From positions 930,001 through 994,000 of the forward strand of contig NZ_AP023055.1 of assembly GCF_019703835.1 (NCBI RefSeq): a DNA stretch of 64,000 bases, read 5' to 3'. The DNA is from Thaumasiovibrio subtropicus (GTDB lineage Bacteria > Pseudomonadota > Gammaproteobacteria > Enterobacterales > Vibrionaceae). Within the stretch, counting starts at the first letter, position 1. Every line of letters starts with the position of its first letter. The notes under the pieces are model-generated. The model was given only the letters and a program-made list of their open reading frames with translations. It was not told where the DNA came from and did no database searches. Shown one piece after another: positions 52,634 through 61,003 of this stretch. A program made the translations under genes and the position numbers.

Positions 52634-52921
52634 CTACACGTCACTCTCCGTTAGCATTTGACGACAATTTCGAACTGTAAGAACACGAATTTCATGAGTG
52701 AAGCTATAAATGATTCTATAGTGACCAAACAAGATTTCACGATAATTGGTATGAGGCAGCTCAGGAACCATTCGCCCCATTTCAGGCATACTCGAGAGCA
52801 GATCAGTTTTATCGAAAACCTCGTTAACCCAGTTCTCTGCTGCGACTGGATTATCCATTGCAATAAACTCAGCTGCATCACCTAACTTTTGCAATGCTAG
52901 TGGTGACCAGACCACTTTCAT
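52634..52921 (-). CDS. parE: ParE/RelE-family toxin
   Basis: The 95-aa product has the ParE-type pattern WSPLALQKLGDAAEFIA, then NYREILFGHYRIIYSF and VLTVRNCRQ. It overlaps the antitoxin gene by 4 bp, the usual antitoxin-first arrangement. ParE toxins poison DNA gyrase, while RelE types cut mRNA; the sequence fits ParE better. It would stabilise this accessory region. Confidence 0.88.
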   Translation of the reverse strand: MKVVWSPLALQKLGDAAEFIAMDNPVAAENWVNEVFDKTDLLSSMPEMGRMVPELPHTNYREILFGHYRIIYSFTHEIRVLTVRNCRQMLTESDV

Positions 52922-53199
52922 TTCTTAATACGCTCCAACACTTGAGCACGAGCGTCTTCATTGGAAACACCTAAATCTGAAGCTAACTGTGCTTCAGCTA
53001 TACGCATTTCTTCCAGTAGCTCAATTTTCTCTTGCATTGCTTCATATTCCGCAACATCAAGGACAACCGCAACACCTTTACCACGTTGCGTGATGACTAG
53101 TGGTCTACGAGTTTCGTTGATCTGTCTAATAAATGACGTTACGCCAGCACGAAATTCAGACAAAGGCTGAATATCTTGGTCAAAGCGGATACGGCTCAT
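52918..53199 (-). CDS. Phd/YefM-family antitoxin
   Basis: The 93-aa product starts MSRIRFDQDIQPLSEFRAGV and carries the Phd/YefM core (RRPLVITQRGKGVAVVLDVA then EYEAMQEKIELLEEM). The acidic, helical C-terminus should wrap the toxin. It is the first gene of the pair and probably represses the operon through the dyad before it (GTACAATTTAACGTAC at about 53215-53230). Confidence 0.9.
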   Translation of the reverse strand: MSRIRFDQDIQPLSEFRAGVTSFIRQINETRRPLVITQRGKGVAVVLDVAEYEAMQEKIELLEEMRIAEAQLASDLGVSNEDARAQVLERIKK

Positions 53200-53508
53200 A
53201 TTGAACTCCTAATGGTACAATTTAACGTACAAATAGTAGTTCAACTAGCCACTTTGAGCAATAGTTTGATTTTGTGTTGTAACGCTTGTATCGATAATAA
53301 GCACTCCAATCGGGTGATGTGAGACCAAGGATCTAGTTGCAACTACAGTTTTCTATGTAGCAGTTCGTTTAAGCGCTGGCTCCTCTATCGAGAGACCGAT
53401 AACAAACATGAACACGACTTAGGACTTCAAGCATAAACCTCGAATAGTCGACTGGGTCACGAACCCGCATTACGCAAGCATGAGTTAGCTTGTTATGAAT
53501 GCCAAAAT
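53200..53508. other. Gene-poor stretch with the toxin-antitoxin promoter
   Basis: Apart from the antitoxin promoter and its dyad near 53215-53230, I see nothing recognisable in about 300 bp before the next IS110 relic. Confidence 0.4.
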
Positions 53509-53882
53509 CAATCAAAGCATCAACATTGGAGTTGATACTGGCAAAACACAATTAGACATCCACATCAGGCCACTAGACCGATTTTTTCAGTAGAGAGTAA
53601 CGATAAAGGCGTCAAAAAAGCACTCAAAACGATTAGAGTCATAGCCCTGAACGTACCGTTATTGATGCTACAGGCCGATTAGAAATACCTGTTGCTTTAA
53701 GCTACCTATTGTTAAAGCAAACCCTGTCCACATAAAACGATTCGCTGGCGCTATTGGCTGCAGAGCCAAAAATGATCGTCTAGATGTAGAGTTGAACGCT
53801 CACTATGGAGAAGCAATCAAACCAGCTCTTACTGTCATCAAAGCAAAAAACATACGCCTGTTTTATATGCTGGCATGATGAA
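53509..53882 (+). pseudogene. IS110-family transposase relic 2, interrupted by an IS3 element
   Basis: The frames NIGVDTGKTQLDIHIRPLDR, then ATGRLEI and KRFAGAIGCRAKNDRLD, are the DEDD-domain blocks of IS110 transposases, here broken by stops and frameshifts. The IS3-family element at 53883 is inserted near its end; the sequence after that element (GAATGACCTCCTAGACC) may continue the relic. Confidence 0.65.
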
Positions 53883-53945
53883 TGATCTGAACCAGCTGTT
53901 TTAGACACTGAGTTAAGCGAGTAAAATCACTTAGCGAGGTAAACA

Positions 53946-54227
53946 ATGACAAACACTAAAACACGTATTAAGCACACTGAAGAGTTTAAGGAGCAGGCGC
54001 TTAAGCTTGTTGAAAGAACATCGGTTACAGAGGCTGCACGACAACTCAATTTACATGCATCCCAAATATACGGCTGGCGTAAGATTGCAAGGAAGGACTC
54101 CACCAGTGAACGCGAGGCTGACCTTGCAGCCGAAAACGCTCGTCTGAAGCGCCTCCTCGCTGAGCAAGCGGAGGAGCTTGAAATAGTAAAAAAAGCCGCC
54201 ACCTACTTCGCGAAGCATCTAAAGTAG
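53946..54227 (+). CDS. IS3-family transposase OrfA
   Basis: The 93-aa product contains the helix-turn-helix (RTSVTEAARQLNLHASQIYG) and a C-terminal leucine-zipper-like helix (ENARLKRLLAEQAEELEIVK). A slippery AAAAAAAG run at about 54189 would allow a -1 shift into the orfB frame, giving the OrfAB fusion transposase, as in other IS3 elements. Confidence 0.88.
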   Translation: MTNTKTRIKHTEEFKEQALKLVERTSVTEAARQLNLHASQIYGWRKIARKDSTSEREADLAAENARLKRLLAEQAEELEIVKKAATYFAKHLK

Positions 54228-54241
54228 CAAGCTTCGAGTTC

Positions 54242-55093
54242 ATGCAAGTGCACATTGAGCAGTTCTCTGTAACAGGAATGGCCAAGGTTCTTGCTGTATC
54301 GCGTAGTGGGTTTTACTACTGGTTAAAGCATCGTCATGAAATCAGTCAACGAGAAAGAGCACGTACTCTGCGTGACATAACGGTCAAAAAAGCGTTCGAA
54401 GCTAGCAAAGGCCGGGACGGTGCAAGGCGTATCCAGGTAGGGCTGGCAGAGCAAGGGAACAAGCACAACCTCAAGACGATATCAGAGAGTATGAAAAGGC
54501 AAAGCCTGGTTGCAAAAGCTGCGCGTAAATTTAAGGTCACGACAGATGGTAAGCATTCGTTACCCGTTGCACCTAACCTTCTGGAACAAGACTTTACTGC
54601 TGATGCACCGAATCAGAAGTGGGCTGGCGATATCACTTACTTGATGACAAGTGAGGGCTGGCTTTATCTTGCTGTAATTATTGACTTGTACTCTAGACAG
54701 GTAGTCGGCTGGTCGATGGGTAACCGTATGACAGCAAGCTTAGTCGGAGATGCGTTGAAAATGGCACTGTTCCGTCGTGGGCTCCCTGAAGAGGTCATTG
54801 TTCACAGCGACCGAGGCAGCCAATACTGCTCGAAAAGTTACCGCGAGATAATCCACTCCCATAATTTAAAACAAAGCATGAGTCGAAAAGGAAATTGTTG
54901 GGATAATGCTTGTGTAGAAAGCTTCTTCCATTCGCTAAAAGTTGAAGCTATCCATTACGAACCGATTATGACTAAAGAAATGATGCGGCAAACGGTATTT
55001 GAATATATTGAGGTTGATTACAACCAAACAAGAAGGCACAGTGCGCTAGGGTATCTAAGCCCTGTCGTATTTGAACAGAAGAATGTCGCTTAA
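54242..55093 (+). CDS. IS3-family transposase OrfB (DDE domain)
   Basis: The 283-aa frame begins with an ATG but is also open upstream into the OrfA overlap. The DDE triad is visible: Asp in WAGDITYL, Asp in VHSDRGSQY, and Glu in NACVESFFHSLK. An HTH_21-like N-terminal segment precedes it (SRSGFYYWLKHR). It completes the insertion sequence. Confidence 0.9.
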   Translation: MQVHIEQFSVTGMAKVLAVSRSGFYYWLKHRHEISQRERARTLRDITVKKAFEASKGRDGARRIQVGLAEQGNKHNLKTISESMKRQSLVAKAARKFKVTTDGKHSLPVAPNLLEQDFTADAPNQKWAGDITYLMTSEGWLYLAVIIDLYSRQVVGWSMGNRMTASLVGDALKMALFRRGLPEEVIVHSDRGSQYCSKSYREIIHSHNLKQSMSRKGNCWDNACVESFFHSLKVEAIHYEPIMTKEMMRQTVFEYIEVDYNQTRRHSALGYLSPVVFEQKNVA

Positions 55094-55199
55094 CTTGGTG
55101 TCCAATCTTGTTGGGGTAGATCAGAATGACCTCCTAGACCTGTCATGCGTGTCCGGTAAAACGGATCAAGCCCAGTGTCTGATGCAAGCTATTGTTAGC

Positions 55200-55745
55200 T
55201 TACAACTCGATAGCTTCTGCAGAGTTACATATAACATAGCCTTCACCTAAGAATAATATGCCAACGTCAAGCTTAGGCGAATAAGCATCGACAAGTGACA
55301 ACTCCAGTAACCCTTTAAGATTTTCTTTATACAGTGACATCAATTCTTTTGGGCCGCTTTCCAAAAGACCGTAACCTCCTCGAAGCAAAGCAATAGACGG
55401 AAAACCATACTGCTTCCATGAGCCATAAAACTTGCGGTGAGCTTCGTTCATTATTTCCACGACACTCAAAATGTCGGTCGGTTGAGATGAAAAATACAGT
55501 TCTGCTTGAGGAGAAACATAGTTGGCTAAAATTGGGTGCTCATGAGTCCAAGACACAAACTCAATGCTGCCTAATCCCAATGAATTTTTAACAACCCCCT
55601 TAGCTAGAATCATAAATGAGCGTTGAGAGCTATCACCCCAGTCATCGCAAATTAGCTCAATAACGATTCCTGAAGGGACTTCCTTGATAGAAATTACTCT
55701 AGGATTCAGGTCTATATATATTTTTTCTTCGAGTATTCGTAACAT
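55200..55745 (-). CDS. Hypothetical protein, 181 aa
   Basis: The frame reaches an ATG at 55832 (210 aa), but I prefer the ATG at 55745. A perfect hairpin TATACGGA-TTTT-TCCGTATA (55771-55790) lies just upstream of it and would otherwise be within the coding region. The product begins MLRILEEKIYIDLNPRVISI and is globular, with no signal or membrane span; a short segment reads SSQRSFMILAKGVV. It could be an immunity or cassette-type protein. No family is recognised. Confidence 0.55.
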   Translation of the reverse strand: MLRILEEKIYIDLNPRVISIKEVPSGIVIELICDDWGDSSQRSFMILAKGVVKNSLGLGSIEFVSWTHEHPILANYVSPQAELYFSSQPTDILSVVEIMNEAHRKFYGSWKQYGFPSIALLRGGYGLLESGPKELMSLYKENLKGLLELSLVDAYSPKLDVGILFLGEGYVICNSAEAIEL

Positions 55746-55770
55746 GCTGAACCTGTACGCTAACGCTTTA

Positions 55771-55790
55771 TATACGGATTTTTCCGTATA
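55771..55790. promoter_or_regulatory. Perfect 8-bp inverted repeat upstream of the hypothetical gene
   Basis: TATACGGA, TTTT, TCCGTATA. It may be an operator or an mRNA hairpin in the leader of the 55200-55745 gene. Confidence 0.45.
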
Positions 55791-55832
55791 ACTTCCCTGA
55801 TTCCAATTCCGCACAACATGCCAGCCCTGCAT

Positions 55833-56318
55833 AGAGTGGATGGCTTTAGTTGTCTATAGACAATAATTTACATCAAATCATGTGATCTTGCGAGTCATAT
55901 TATACGGAGAAAAGCATTTATTCTTCGACATATGTGTTTCAATTAGACAAAGCAATAGCTAGCCCAAACACAGCTGCTCATTCTTAATCGAACTCAACCT
56001 TAAAAATCGCACCTGCTAACTTCTTTATAATGCGTGAATTATGGATAAAAAGACAACCCACAGAATCTAATTTGGTGAAGGGATGTAAATTGCTGTGACA
56101 ACATGCAACTTGATACCGACGCTAAACGAGACTGAGGTCTCGTCTAGCGCCGTGTGTTGCTTCACGTGGATGATCTCTTCTCATCACCTGAACCCACCCG
56201 CGCTTTACCTAGCCCGCTCTTAGTGCTTTCAGCGTGAAAATCAGGTGATGATGTCGTCATCGGTGTTGGTTGTTGATATAACGCGTTAATTCTCTTATGG
56301 TTTTCATGAATTTAAAGT
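55833..56318. other. Gene-free stretch containing one half of a diverged direct repeat
   Basis: About 480 bp without a credible gene. The segment 56031-56160 resembles 61838-61972 (see the repeat entries) and includes a hairpin CGAGAC-TGAG-GTCTCG. Confidence 0.45.
56031..56160 (+). repeat. Diverged direct repeat, left copy
   Basis: Shares TGCGTGAATTATGGATAA, AGACAACCCACAGAA and TCTCGTCTAGC with 61838-61972 in the same order and direction. Probably relics of one mobile element of unclear family. Confidence 0.65.
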
Positions 56319-56596
56319 TCAACTCTTTCTAAAACAACGAATTCGCTCAACCTTACAATGCCTCTTGATTTCAGAGATAAGTGCATCAGGTGAACTATTA
56401 AGTTCTTGATGTTCCATAGAGAAAAACAAGTCAGTTTTAAGTGGGTGCTGTACACCCCGTTCGAGCATCAATATTAGGCCATCAATTAGGCCCTCTAATT
56501 CTTCTGGTGACATTGAGTCACTTGGGTAAAAATTTTTCTTAGCTCACTACGAAATTCTCGCTCGCTGTACTCATACAGATAATCGTGCATCTTCAT
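56319..56596 (-). pseudogene. Colicin/pyocin DNase immunity-family protein, frameshifted
   Basis: Two overlapping frames together make one immunity protein of the ColE7/Im family. The first starts at an ATG at 56596 after AAGGAA and reads MKMHDYLYEYSEREFRSELR before stopping at 56495. The second, in the next frame from 56513, continues SPEELEGLIDGLIL...HPLKTDLFF...NSSPDALISEIKRH. The blocks match the Im pattern EYTE.EF..LL, then ITEHP..TDLI.YP, then DDSPEGIVKEIK. A one-base change joins them, so the gene is broken unless a -1 shift or coupling rescues it. No colicin gene is adjacent. Confidence 0.65.
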
Positions 56597-56799
56597 TTAT
56601 TTCCTTTTATTTGACTGGATGAAGCCCACTGCTTTTACCTCAATATAATCTTGATGTTACAAATCTTATGTCATTTATATGATAAGGAAGACCACCATGT
56701 TGTAAATTTTCCATATGGTGAAGAGAATATTTAACTATTCCTCCATATTGATACTTTTATAGCAACCGGAGCTAAACCTTTTTTAAATTAGAGACTGAT

Positions 56800-57996
56800 C
56801 AGGGCAGGAGCATACTTTGATGGATTTATAACCCAAAGAAAACTCTTGCCCTATAATCGTCGTTCCAACCCGATTTTTTCAGCTTCACTTTTTGACTCGG
56901 TGCACCACAGTCGCATTGCTTGAGCATATTCATCACAAAACGTCTGAATAACGCAATGTTTTCAACCGCACCATCTAAAGTGATACGAGAGCTATCTTCT
57001 TTAAAAACAACATCTAAAACATAGTGTTGACTGTTCTCAATCCGCCAATGCTGGCGAATATAGTGGCCCAGTAGTTTGTGATTCGGCGATAAAGAACTTA
57101 TGTAGTATGAGGTATCTACAGTGCCTTTACCGTTGATCACACGATGGCGTTCCACTGCTATAATGCTTCTTACCGTCGGCCACTTCTCCGACAGGTCGGC
57201 AGGCAATTTGGCCTTTAGCTGAAACACGTATCGCTCCTCGCTGCGTCCATGTTTTTTCTCTTTGATTTCAGTGACTATTTTCTCCTTGCCTGCATCAAAA
57301 ACTGCTTGGAACTGCGCCACAACAGCCGCTCTAAGCTTAGGCTGATTATTCTTAACCTGGACAACAACATGGGCTTGCTTTTCTTTGATTTTCTCTAATG
57401 TTTCACGCTGACAATGCAGTGCATCAACCGTGACAACGCTACCCTTTACATTAATAACATCAAGCATTTGGCGGACAATGCTTATCTCACCATTTTAGTC
57501 TCAGTCGGCTTTTGACTCAGAACGAGACCACGCTCGGTGTCGTACGCCGTGACCAACTGCAATGCTGTTTTTCTATCGTTACGATAGGAGCCTCGAAGTA
57601 CTTTTCCGTCAAAGGCGATAATGGGGCTGCTGTCCTGACCAGTTCGTTGTTCGTTTATCCAAAGAGCTAAAGCCTCAAGCAAAGATTCGGCAACAACGGA
57701 ACGCAAGATACGAGCTATCGTGTGTCTGCGAGGGATACCATGTTCGAATGGTCTGTATTTTCTTAGCCAGTCGAGCTTTTCTTCTCCATAAAATTCAATG
57801 TCTTGCCAGCCTTCGCATCCTGATGCAATGGCACTAATCACAAGGAACATCACGTCGATGATATCGTGCTTCTGGTTGATGTTCGACCGAGTATCTTCTA
57901 CAACAGATAAGTGTTCAATAAGGTTCACAATTGCTATATTTCAGAGGGTTTGGCGCAATTAGATCACATTAGCTATCAAAGTGCGATCCCGCCCTG
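56800..57996 (-). mobile_element. ISAs1-family insertion sequence (1,197 bp) with broken transposase
   Basis: The ends are imperfect inverted repeats, CAGGGCAGGAGCATACTTTG and, inverted, CAGGGCGGGATCGCACTTTG. The flanks carry a 10-bp duplication. The transposase frame is split by a single-base loss, so the copy is probably inactive but recently inserted. Confidence 0.9.
56826..57928 (-). pseudogene. ISAs1-family transposase, frameshifted
   Basis: Two frames, 57482-57928 (N-terminal, MNLIEHLSVVEDTRSNINQK) and 56826-57467 (C-terminal, LDVINVKGSVVTVDALHCQ), belong to one protein. At about 57490-57497 the run ACTAAAATGG has four A; with five, the frame would read ETKNGEISIVRQMLDV, as the family does. 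The DDE-related block (IIAFDGKVLRGSYR, VTVDALHC, HWRIENSQHY...LDVVFKED) is otherwise complete. Confidence 0.88.
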
Positions 57997-58041
57997 AGAG
58001 ACTGATTAACTGGAGTAAACTGAGTACGGTATTTTTCAATA

Positions 58042-58281
58042 CTATTCTCGAAATTCTTTCTCGCTGTTAAATGCACCATACTCGAGCAGTCTTTCTGCAA
58101 CTTCGGGAGGAATCGTTGCGCCCAAGTCAGTGTCAACACCTTGGTCTAACCAATAATCATCAGATTGCTTTGGTTCAATTCCTTCATTGTAACAGTCTGA
58201 GCGGTCGGAATACGTGGACACAGCGATGTTTACCGTAAAGCGATGAAAGGTTCGAGCATTGGCTGCGGTAAAACAACGAGC
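58042..58281 (-). pseudogene. Fragment of an unknown gene
   Basis: A frame without ATG, open for about 79 codons, ends in SDCYNEGIEPKQSDDYWL then TIPPEVAERLLEYGAFN. Its acidic, ordered look suggests the end of a real protein. No start or ribosome site is present and no family is recognised. Before the ISAs1 insertion it lay upstream of the immunity gene on the same strand. Confidence 0.35.
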
Positions 58282-58518
58282 CTAGCCGCTACTATGGTTA
58301 ATACCCTAACTTATCTTTGACTTATTCTTCGGCCTATAATTAAGAAAAACCAAGAAAAATGTAAAAACGTGATGCAAAACATGACATAGCTCGCTTCCTA
58401 TGAAGATATTTGTACTTCACTTTTATGAAGTTTGAAATAATTACAAGTCACTAATTGTTAAGCTCAATCTATAGTTGAGGGCATTATTATCTACATCATC
58501 TGGCTAGCGATAAATATA

Positions 58519-59007
58519 GTGGTTTACTTTGCTTTGAGTTTCTTTAATGCAAGTATCGCACGTGACTACGGATTAAACTATGTAGGGTGGCTTATTACAT
58601 CCATTATAATTACTCCCCCGGTAGCATTATTCATTCTCATTTTTGTAGCAAAAGGGAAAGAGCATGAAAGAGCGAAATCCAGATTTAATGCTTTGAAAGA
58701 CAAGTACATTGAAATGTATAGAAGCTATGAACCTGTAGCAAAACACATTCTGTCTTTTCAATCAGCCTATGATTACTTGAAGATTAACAGAGACTTCGAT
58801 AAAGGCAAAATCGATACAACTGAACTTAGTAGTCTTATCGACGGATTGTCAAATACAATTGAGCATGGAATATTGCCAGCGAAATACATCCTTTGTTCAA
58901 GTGCCAATTCAACAGAGTTAACTATTAAAGTACGTCAAGTTACTATTGAAAGGCTTATTTTAATCGGAGCAATTAAACGTAGTGACTTAGAAAGTATGGA
59001 CAACTAA
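58519..59007 (+). CDS. Membrane protein of unknown function, 162 aa
   Basis: The start is uncertain. A GTG at 58519 gives 162 aa, but the hydrophobic frame extends upstream (IIIYIIWLAINIVVYFALSF), and GAGG near 58477 may serve a rarer start. Two membrane spans at the N-terminus (about 1-14 and 22-44) precede a cytoplasmic helical domain (AKSRFNALKDKYIEMYRSYE...). It is a paralogue of the next, broken gene, which starts 3 bp after its stop. Function unknown; TM-plus-coil pairs of this kind are common in defence or toxin islands, which is only a hint. Confidence 0.55.
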   Translation: MVYFALSFFNASIARDYGLNYVGWLITSIIITPPVALFILIFVAKGKEHERAKSRFNALKDKYIEMYRSYEPVAKHILSFQSAYDYLKINRDFDKGKIDTTELSSLIDGLSNTIEHGILPAKYILCSSANSTELTIKVRQVTIERLILIGAIKRSDLESMDN

Positions 59008-59010
59008 CGC

Positions 59011-59553
59011 ATGGATAATTCATTTATGTTTCATTTTGGATTAATGACGCCTATATGGATTGTTTTAATTCACTTTATTGCAAGCTTTATAATTGCCACT
59101 TATGCATCAAGACGTGGTATGAGTTTGTTTTTGGTTTATATTTTCACTTTTACTATCTCCTATTCTAGCATTTGGATACGCTGTGATAGCAGGTAGAAAC
59201 TTGAAATTCGAGCAAAAGAACGCGACCAGCAATATGAAAAAGAGCGACATATTTTTATAGAATTATATTGTAAATATGAATCTTTTATCGATGATCAAAA
59301 GATTAAAGATGCCTATGAGGCTCTCGCGTTTACAAAACAAAGCGAAGCGTCTCCATTTACAAAGTCACATATTCAGCTTCTCATAAGACAAGTAGCAACA
59401 TATGTGTCGGATGCTTTATCATTGGATTTATTGGAGGTCAGTAACACTAGTCCAGCCGGAGCTTTAGAAGAAAACTACTCATTGTTTGTTCGCGAGGAAA
59501 TAAGCTTAACTGAGTTTGAGAAAAGGAAGAAAGCATTTCTAGCAAAGATCTAG
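59011..59553 (+). pseudogene. Paralogue of the preceding membrane protein, broken by compensating frameshifts
   Basis: The frame starts MDNSFMFHFGLMTPIWIVLI and has an in-frame stop at 59194. The same frame then continues to 59553 as KLEIRAKERDQQYEKERHIF and on to FEKRKKAFLAKI. Between about 59155 and 59205 a different frame reads LSPILAFGYAVIAGRN, which matches ITPPVALFILIFVAKGK of the neighbour. Two opposite single-base changes therefore explain the stop. The blocks FIELYCKYES and YIEMYRSYEP confirm that the two genes are paralogues. Confidence 0.7.
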
Positions 59554-59639
59554 GTAGTACACTGTCCGATAGATGGTATTTCGAGATGAGTTAATTCTTC
59601 TCTCTGCTCTTTTTAATTAATGGTTGACGACAATGGCAA

Positions 59640-59890
59640 ATATGCCACCTATACCTATAGGGCAAGAAGCGTGTAGCGGCGAACGCGACTGGGAGAGAAA
59701 GTTCAACAAACAGCTCGATCTCTAAATGGCGATAATGTCAGCCATGCAATGTAACGCTGTTTTCAAAACCACTTATTCAAGATTTTTAGAAACTGGAAAA
59801 CCTAAGAAAGTGGCTACCATTGCCTGCGTTCGCAAGATGGTTGTAATACTGAATTCAATGTTGCGAGATGACGCCATAGTCGTTTGTTAG
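59640..59890 (+). pseudogene. IS110-family transposase relic 3
   Basis: This is a close match to the C-terminal part of relic 1: FLETGKPKKVATIACVRKMV then VILNSMLRD. It lacks about 40 bp found in relic 1 before the shared end GACGCCATA, then TCGTTTGTTA. Only the last third of the transposase is left. Like relic 1, it sits directly beside a toxin-antitoxin pair. Confidence 0.65.
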
Positions 59891-59925
59891 ATTACCCTTC
59901 ACACAAATCGCACGATTTAATCATA

Positions 59926-59953
59926 TTGACCATTTCACGCGATGAGCTATAAT
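59926..59953 (+). promoter_or_regulatory. Promoter of the second toxin-antitoxin operon
   Basis: TTGACC and TATAAT are separated by 16 bp, 30 bp before the antitoxin ATG. Confidence 0.75.
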
Positions 59954-59983
59954 CATACTCAAATCTAGCTTTGGAGATTGATT

Positions 59984-60226
59984 ATGCATACATTAACAGC
60001 AAATGATGCTAAACGTAATTTTGGTGAGCTACTCCTTAGCGCCCAACGTGAACCAGTGAAGATTAGCAAAAATAGTAAAGATGTCGTAGTAGTCATGTCT
60101 ATCAAGGACTACGAGGAGCTGGAGGCAATGAAAGCTGAACACATCAAACATTGTTTCGAGTCAGCCACACAAGACTTAGCACAAGGCAATGTTGTTGATG
60201 GTGAGGATTTTTTAAGCGCCTTATAA
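59984..60226 (+). CDS. Phd/YefM-family antitoxin (second pair)
   Basis: The ATG at 59984 follows TTTGGAGA; a TTG at 59978 is also in frame. The 80-aa product carries the Phd/YefM N-terminal DNA-binding core (HTLTANDAKRNFGELLLSAQ, then VVVVMSIKDYEELEAMK) and an acidic tail. It is the first gene of the pair and is expected to autoregulate. It differs from the first antitoxin in the window, so the two systems are independent. Confidence 0.88.
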   Translation: MHTLTANDAKRNFGELLLSAQREPVKISKNSKDVVVVMSIKDYEELEAMKAEHIKHCFESATQDLAQGNVVDGEDFLSAL

Positions 60227-60232
60227 CCTTTT

Positions 60233-60529
60233 ATGCAAAAGAATAGATACAAACTGAGTAAATTAGCTCAGGCTCATTTAAGAAAAATTAAGAGCTATAC
60301 TGTCAACAATTACTCTGAAACTCAGTGGCACACCTACAAAAATAAGCTATTAACCGGATTTCAAATGCTTGCCGACAATCCAGCCGTAGGTCGCAGCTGC
60401 AATGAAATTTATCCAAGTGGTTTTTACTTTTCTGTGGGCAAACACACAGCCTACTTTACTAAGGAAGACGGCTTCATTTTAGTTGTCGCTGTACTCGGCC
60501 AATCGCAACTCCCACAAAACCATTTATAA
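60233..60529 (+). CDS. parE: ParE-family toxin (second pair)
   Basis: The 98-aa product starts 6 bp after the antitoxin. Its pattern, YKLSKLAQAHLRKIKSYTVN, then LADNPAVGRSCNEIYPSGFY and HTAYFTKEDGFILVVAVLGQ, is that of ParE toxins (AxxDL..I..Y, NP..GR, then the final VLH-type strand). It should target gyrase. It would help retain this region. Confidence 0.88.
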   Translation: MQKNRYKLSKLAQAHLRKIKSYTVNNYSETQWHTYKNKLLTGFQMLADNPAVGRSCNEIYPSGFYFSVGKHTAYFTKEDGFILVVAVLGQSQLPQNHL

Positions 60530-60621
60530 CTTATAACATCACCCTGAAGTTAGAGTTGGGATGATGATCTTGGTTGAATATCAAGCCTTTGACTATAACT
60601 CCAGACAATAGCTTGCTATAA

Positions 60622-60891
60622 CTATGCATTAATCTTCCTAACTGGTTGTAAGACCAGTGCCACACAACCCAAAAGTACGCCTATGCTCGTCGCGCCTATT
60701 ACATTCATCCCAGCATAGTGAGTCAATATACCAACAGTGAATGAGACAAGAAAATAAATAGAGTAATGAAAGTAAGGAACGGTACTCCAATAACCACCAC
60801 ACTCACTACATTTGTTTTTGACTGAAGGCCGCGTTTTAGATTTATCGAAAGCTGATATTGATTTATCTTTGCAACATGGGCAATTAACCAT
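60622..60891 (-). CDS. Small zinc-ribbon membrane protein, about 89 aa
   Basis: The ATG at 60891 has GAGAGG 9 bp upstream; ATGs at 60900 and 60957 are also in frame. The N-terminus carries two CxxC knuckles (CPCCKD and CSECGG), and two hydrophobic spans follow (about 43-60 and 62-82). This build, zinc ribbon plus two membrane helices, is common in small bacterial proteins of unknown role. Confidence 0.65.
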   Translation of the reverse strand: MVNCPCCKDKSISAFDKSKTRPSVKNKCSECGGYWSTVPYFHYSIYFLVSFTVGILTHYAGMNVIGATSIGVLLGCVALVLQPVRKINA

Positions 60892-61003
60892 TTTAACCAT
60901 CCTCTCAGTGTAAAGTTTAATGGCTATCTTAACACGACAATAAGAAACTAGGTGCATTTTAAATGACAGTTATAGGGGAATTGTCTTCATTGGTGAGAAT
61001 CCA

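Larger units (their letters stand above)
53883..55123 (+). mobile_element. IS3-family insertion sequence, apparently intact (1,241 bp)
   Basis: Imperfect terminal repeats of about 37 bp begin TGATCT on both ends and share GACAC and AGTTAAGCG. The flanks carry a 3-bp direct duplication GAA (53880-53882 and 55124-55126). Two frames, orfA and orfB, are joined by a likely programmed -1 shift. All catalytic residues look present, so it may be active. Confidence 0.88.
56790..58006. repeat. 10-bp target duplications flanking the ISAs1-family element
   Basis: AGAGACTGAT occurs at 56790-56799 and again at 57997-58006, directly outside the terminal repeats. Confidence 0.9.

Noticed and set aside
58246..58330. 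Plus-strand frame with a P-loop-like GSSIGCGKTT
   Set aside because: Only 28 codons, with no other ATPase motif and no continuation. Likely chance or a tiny relic.
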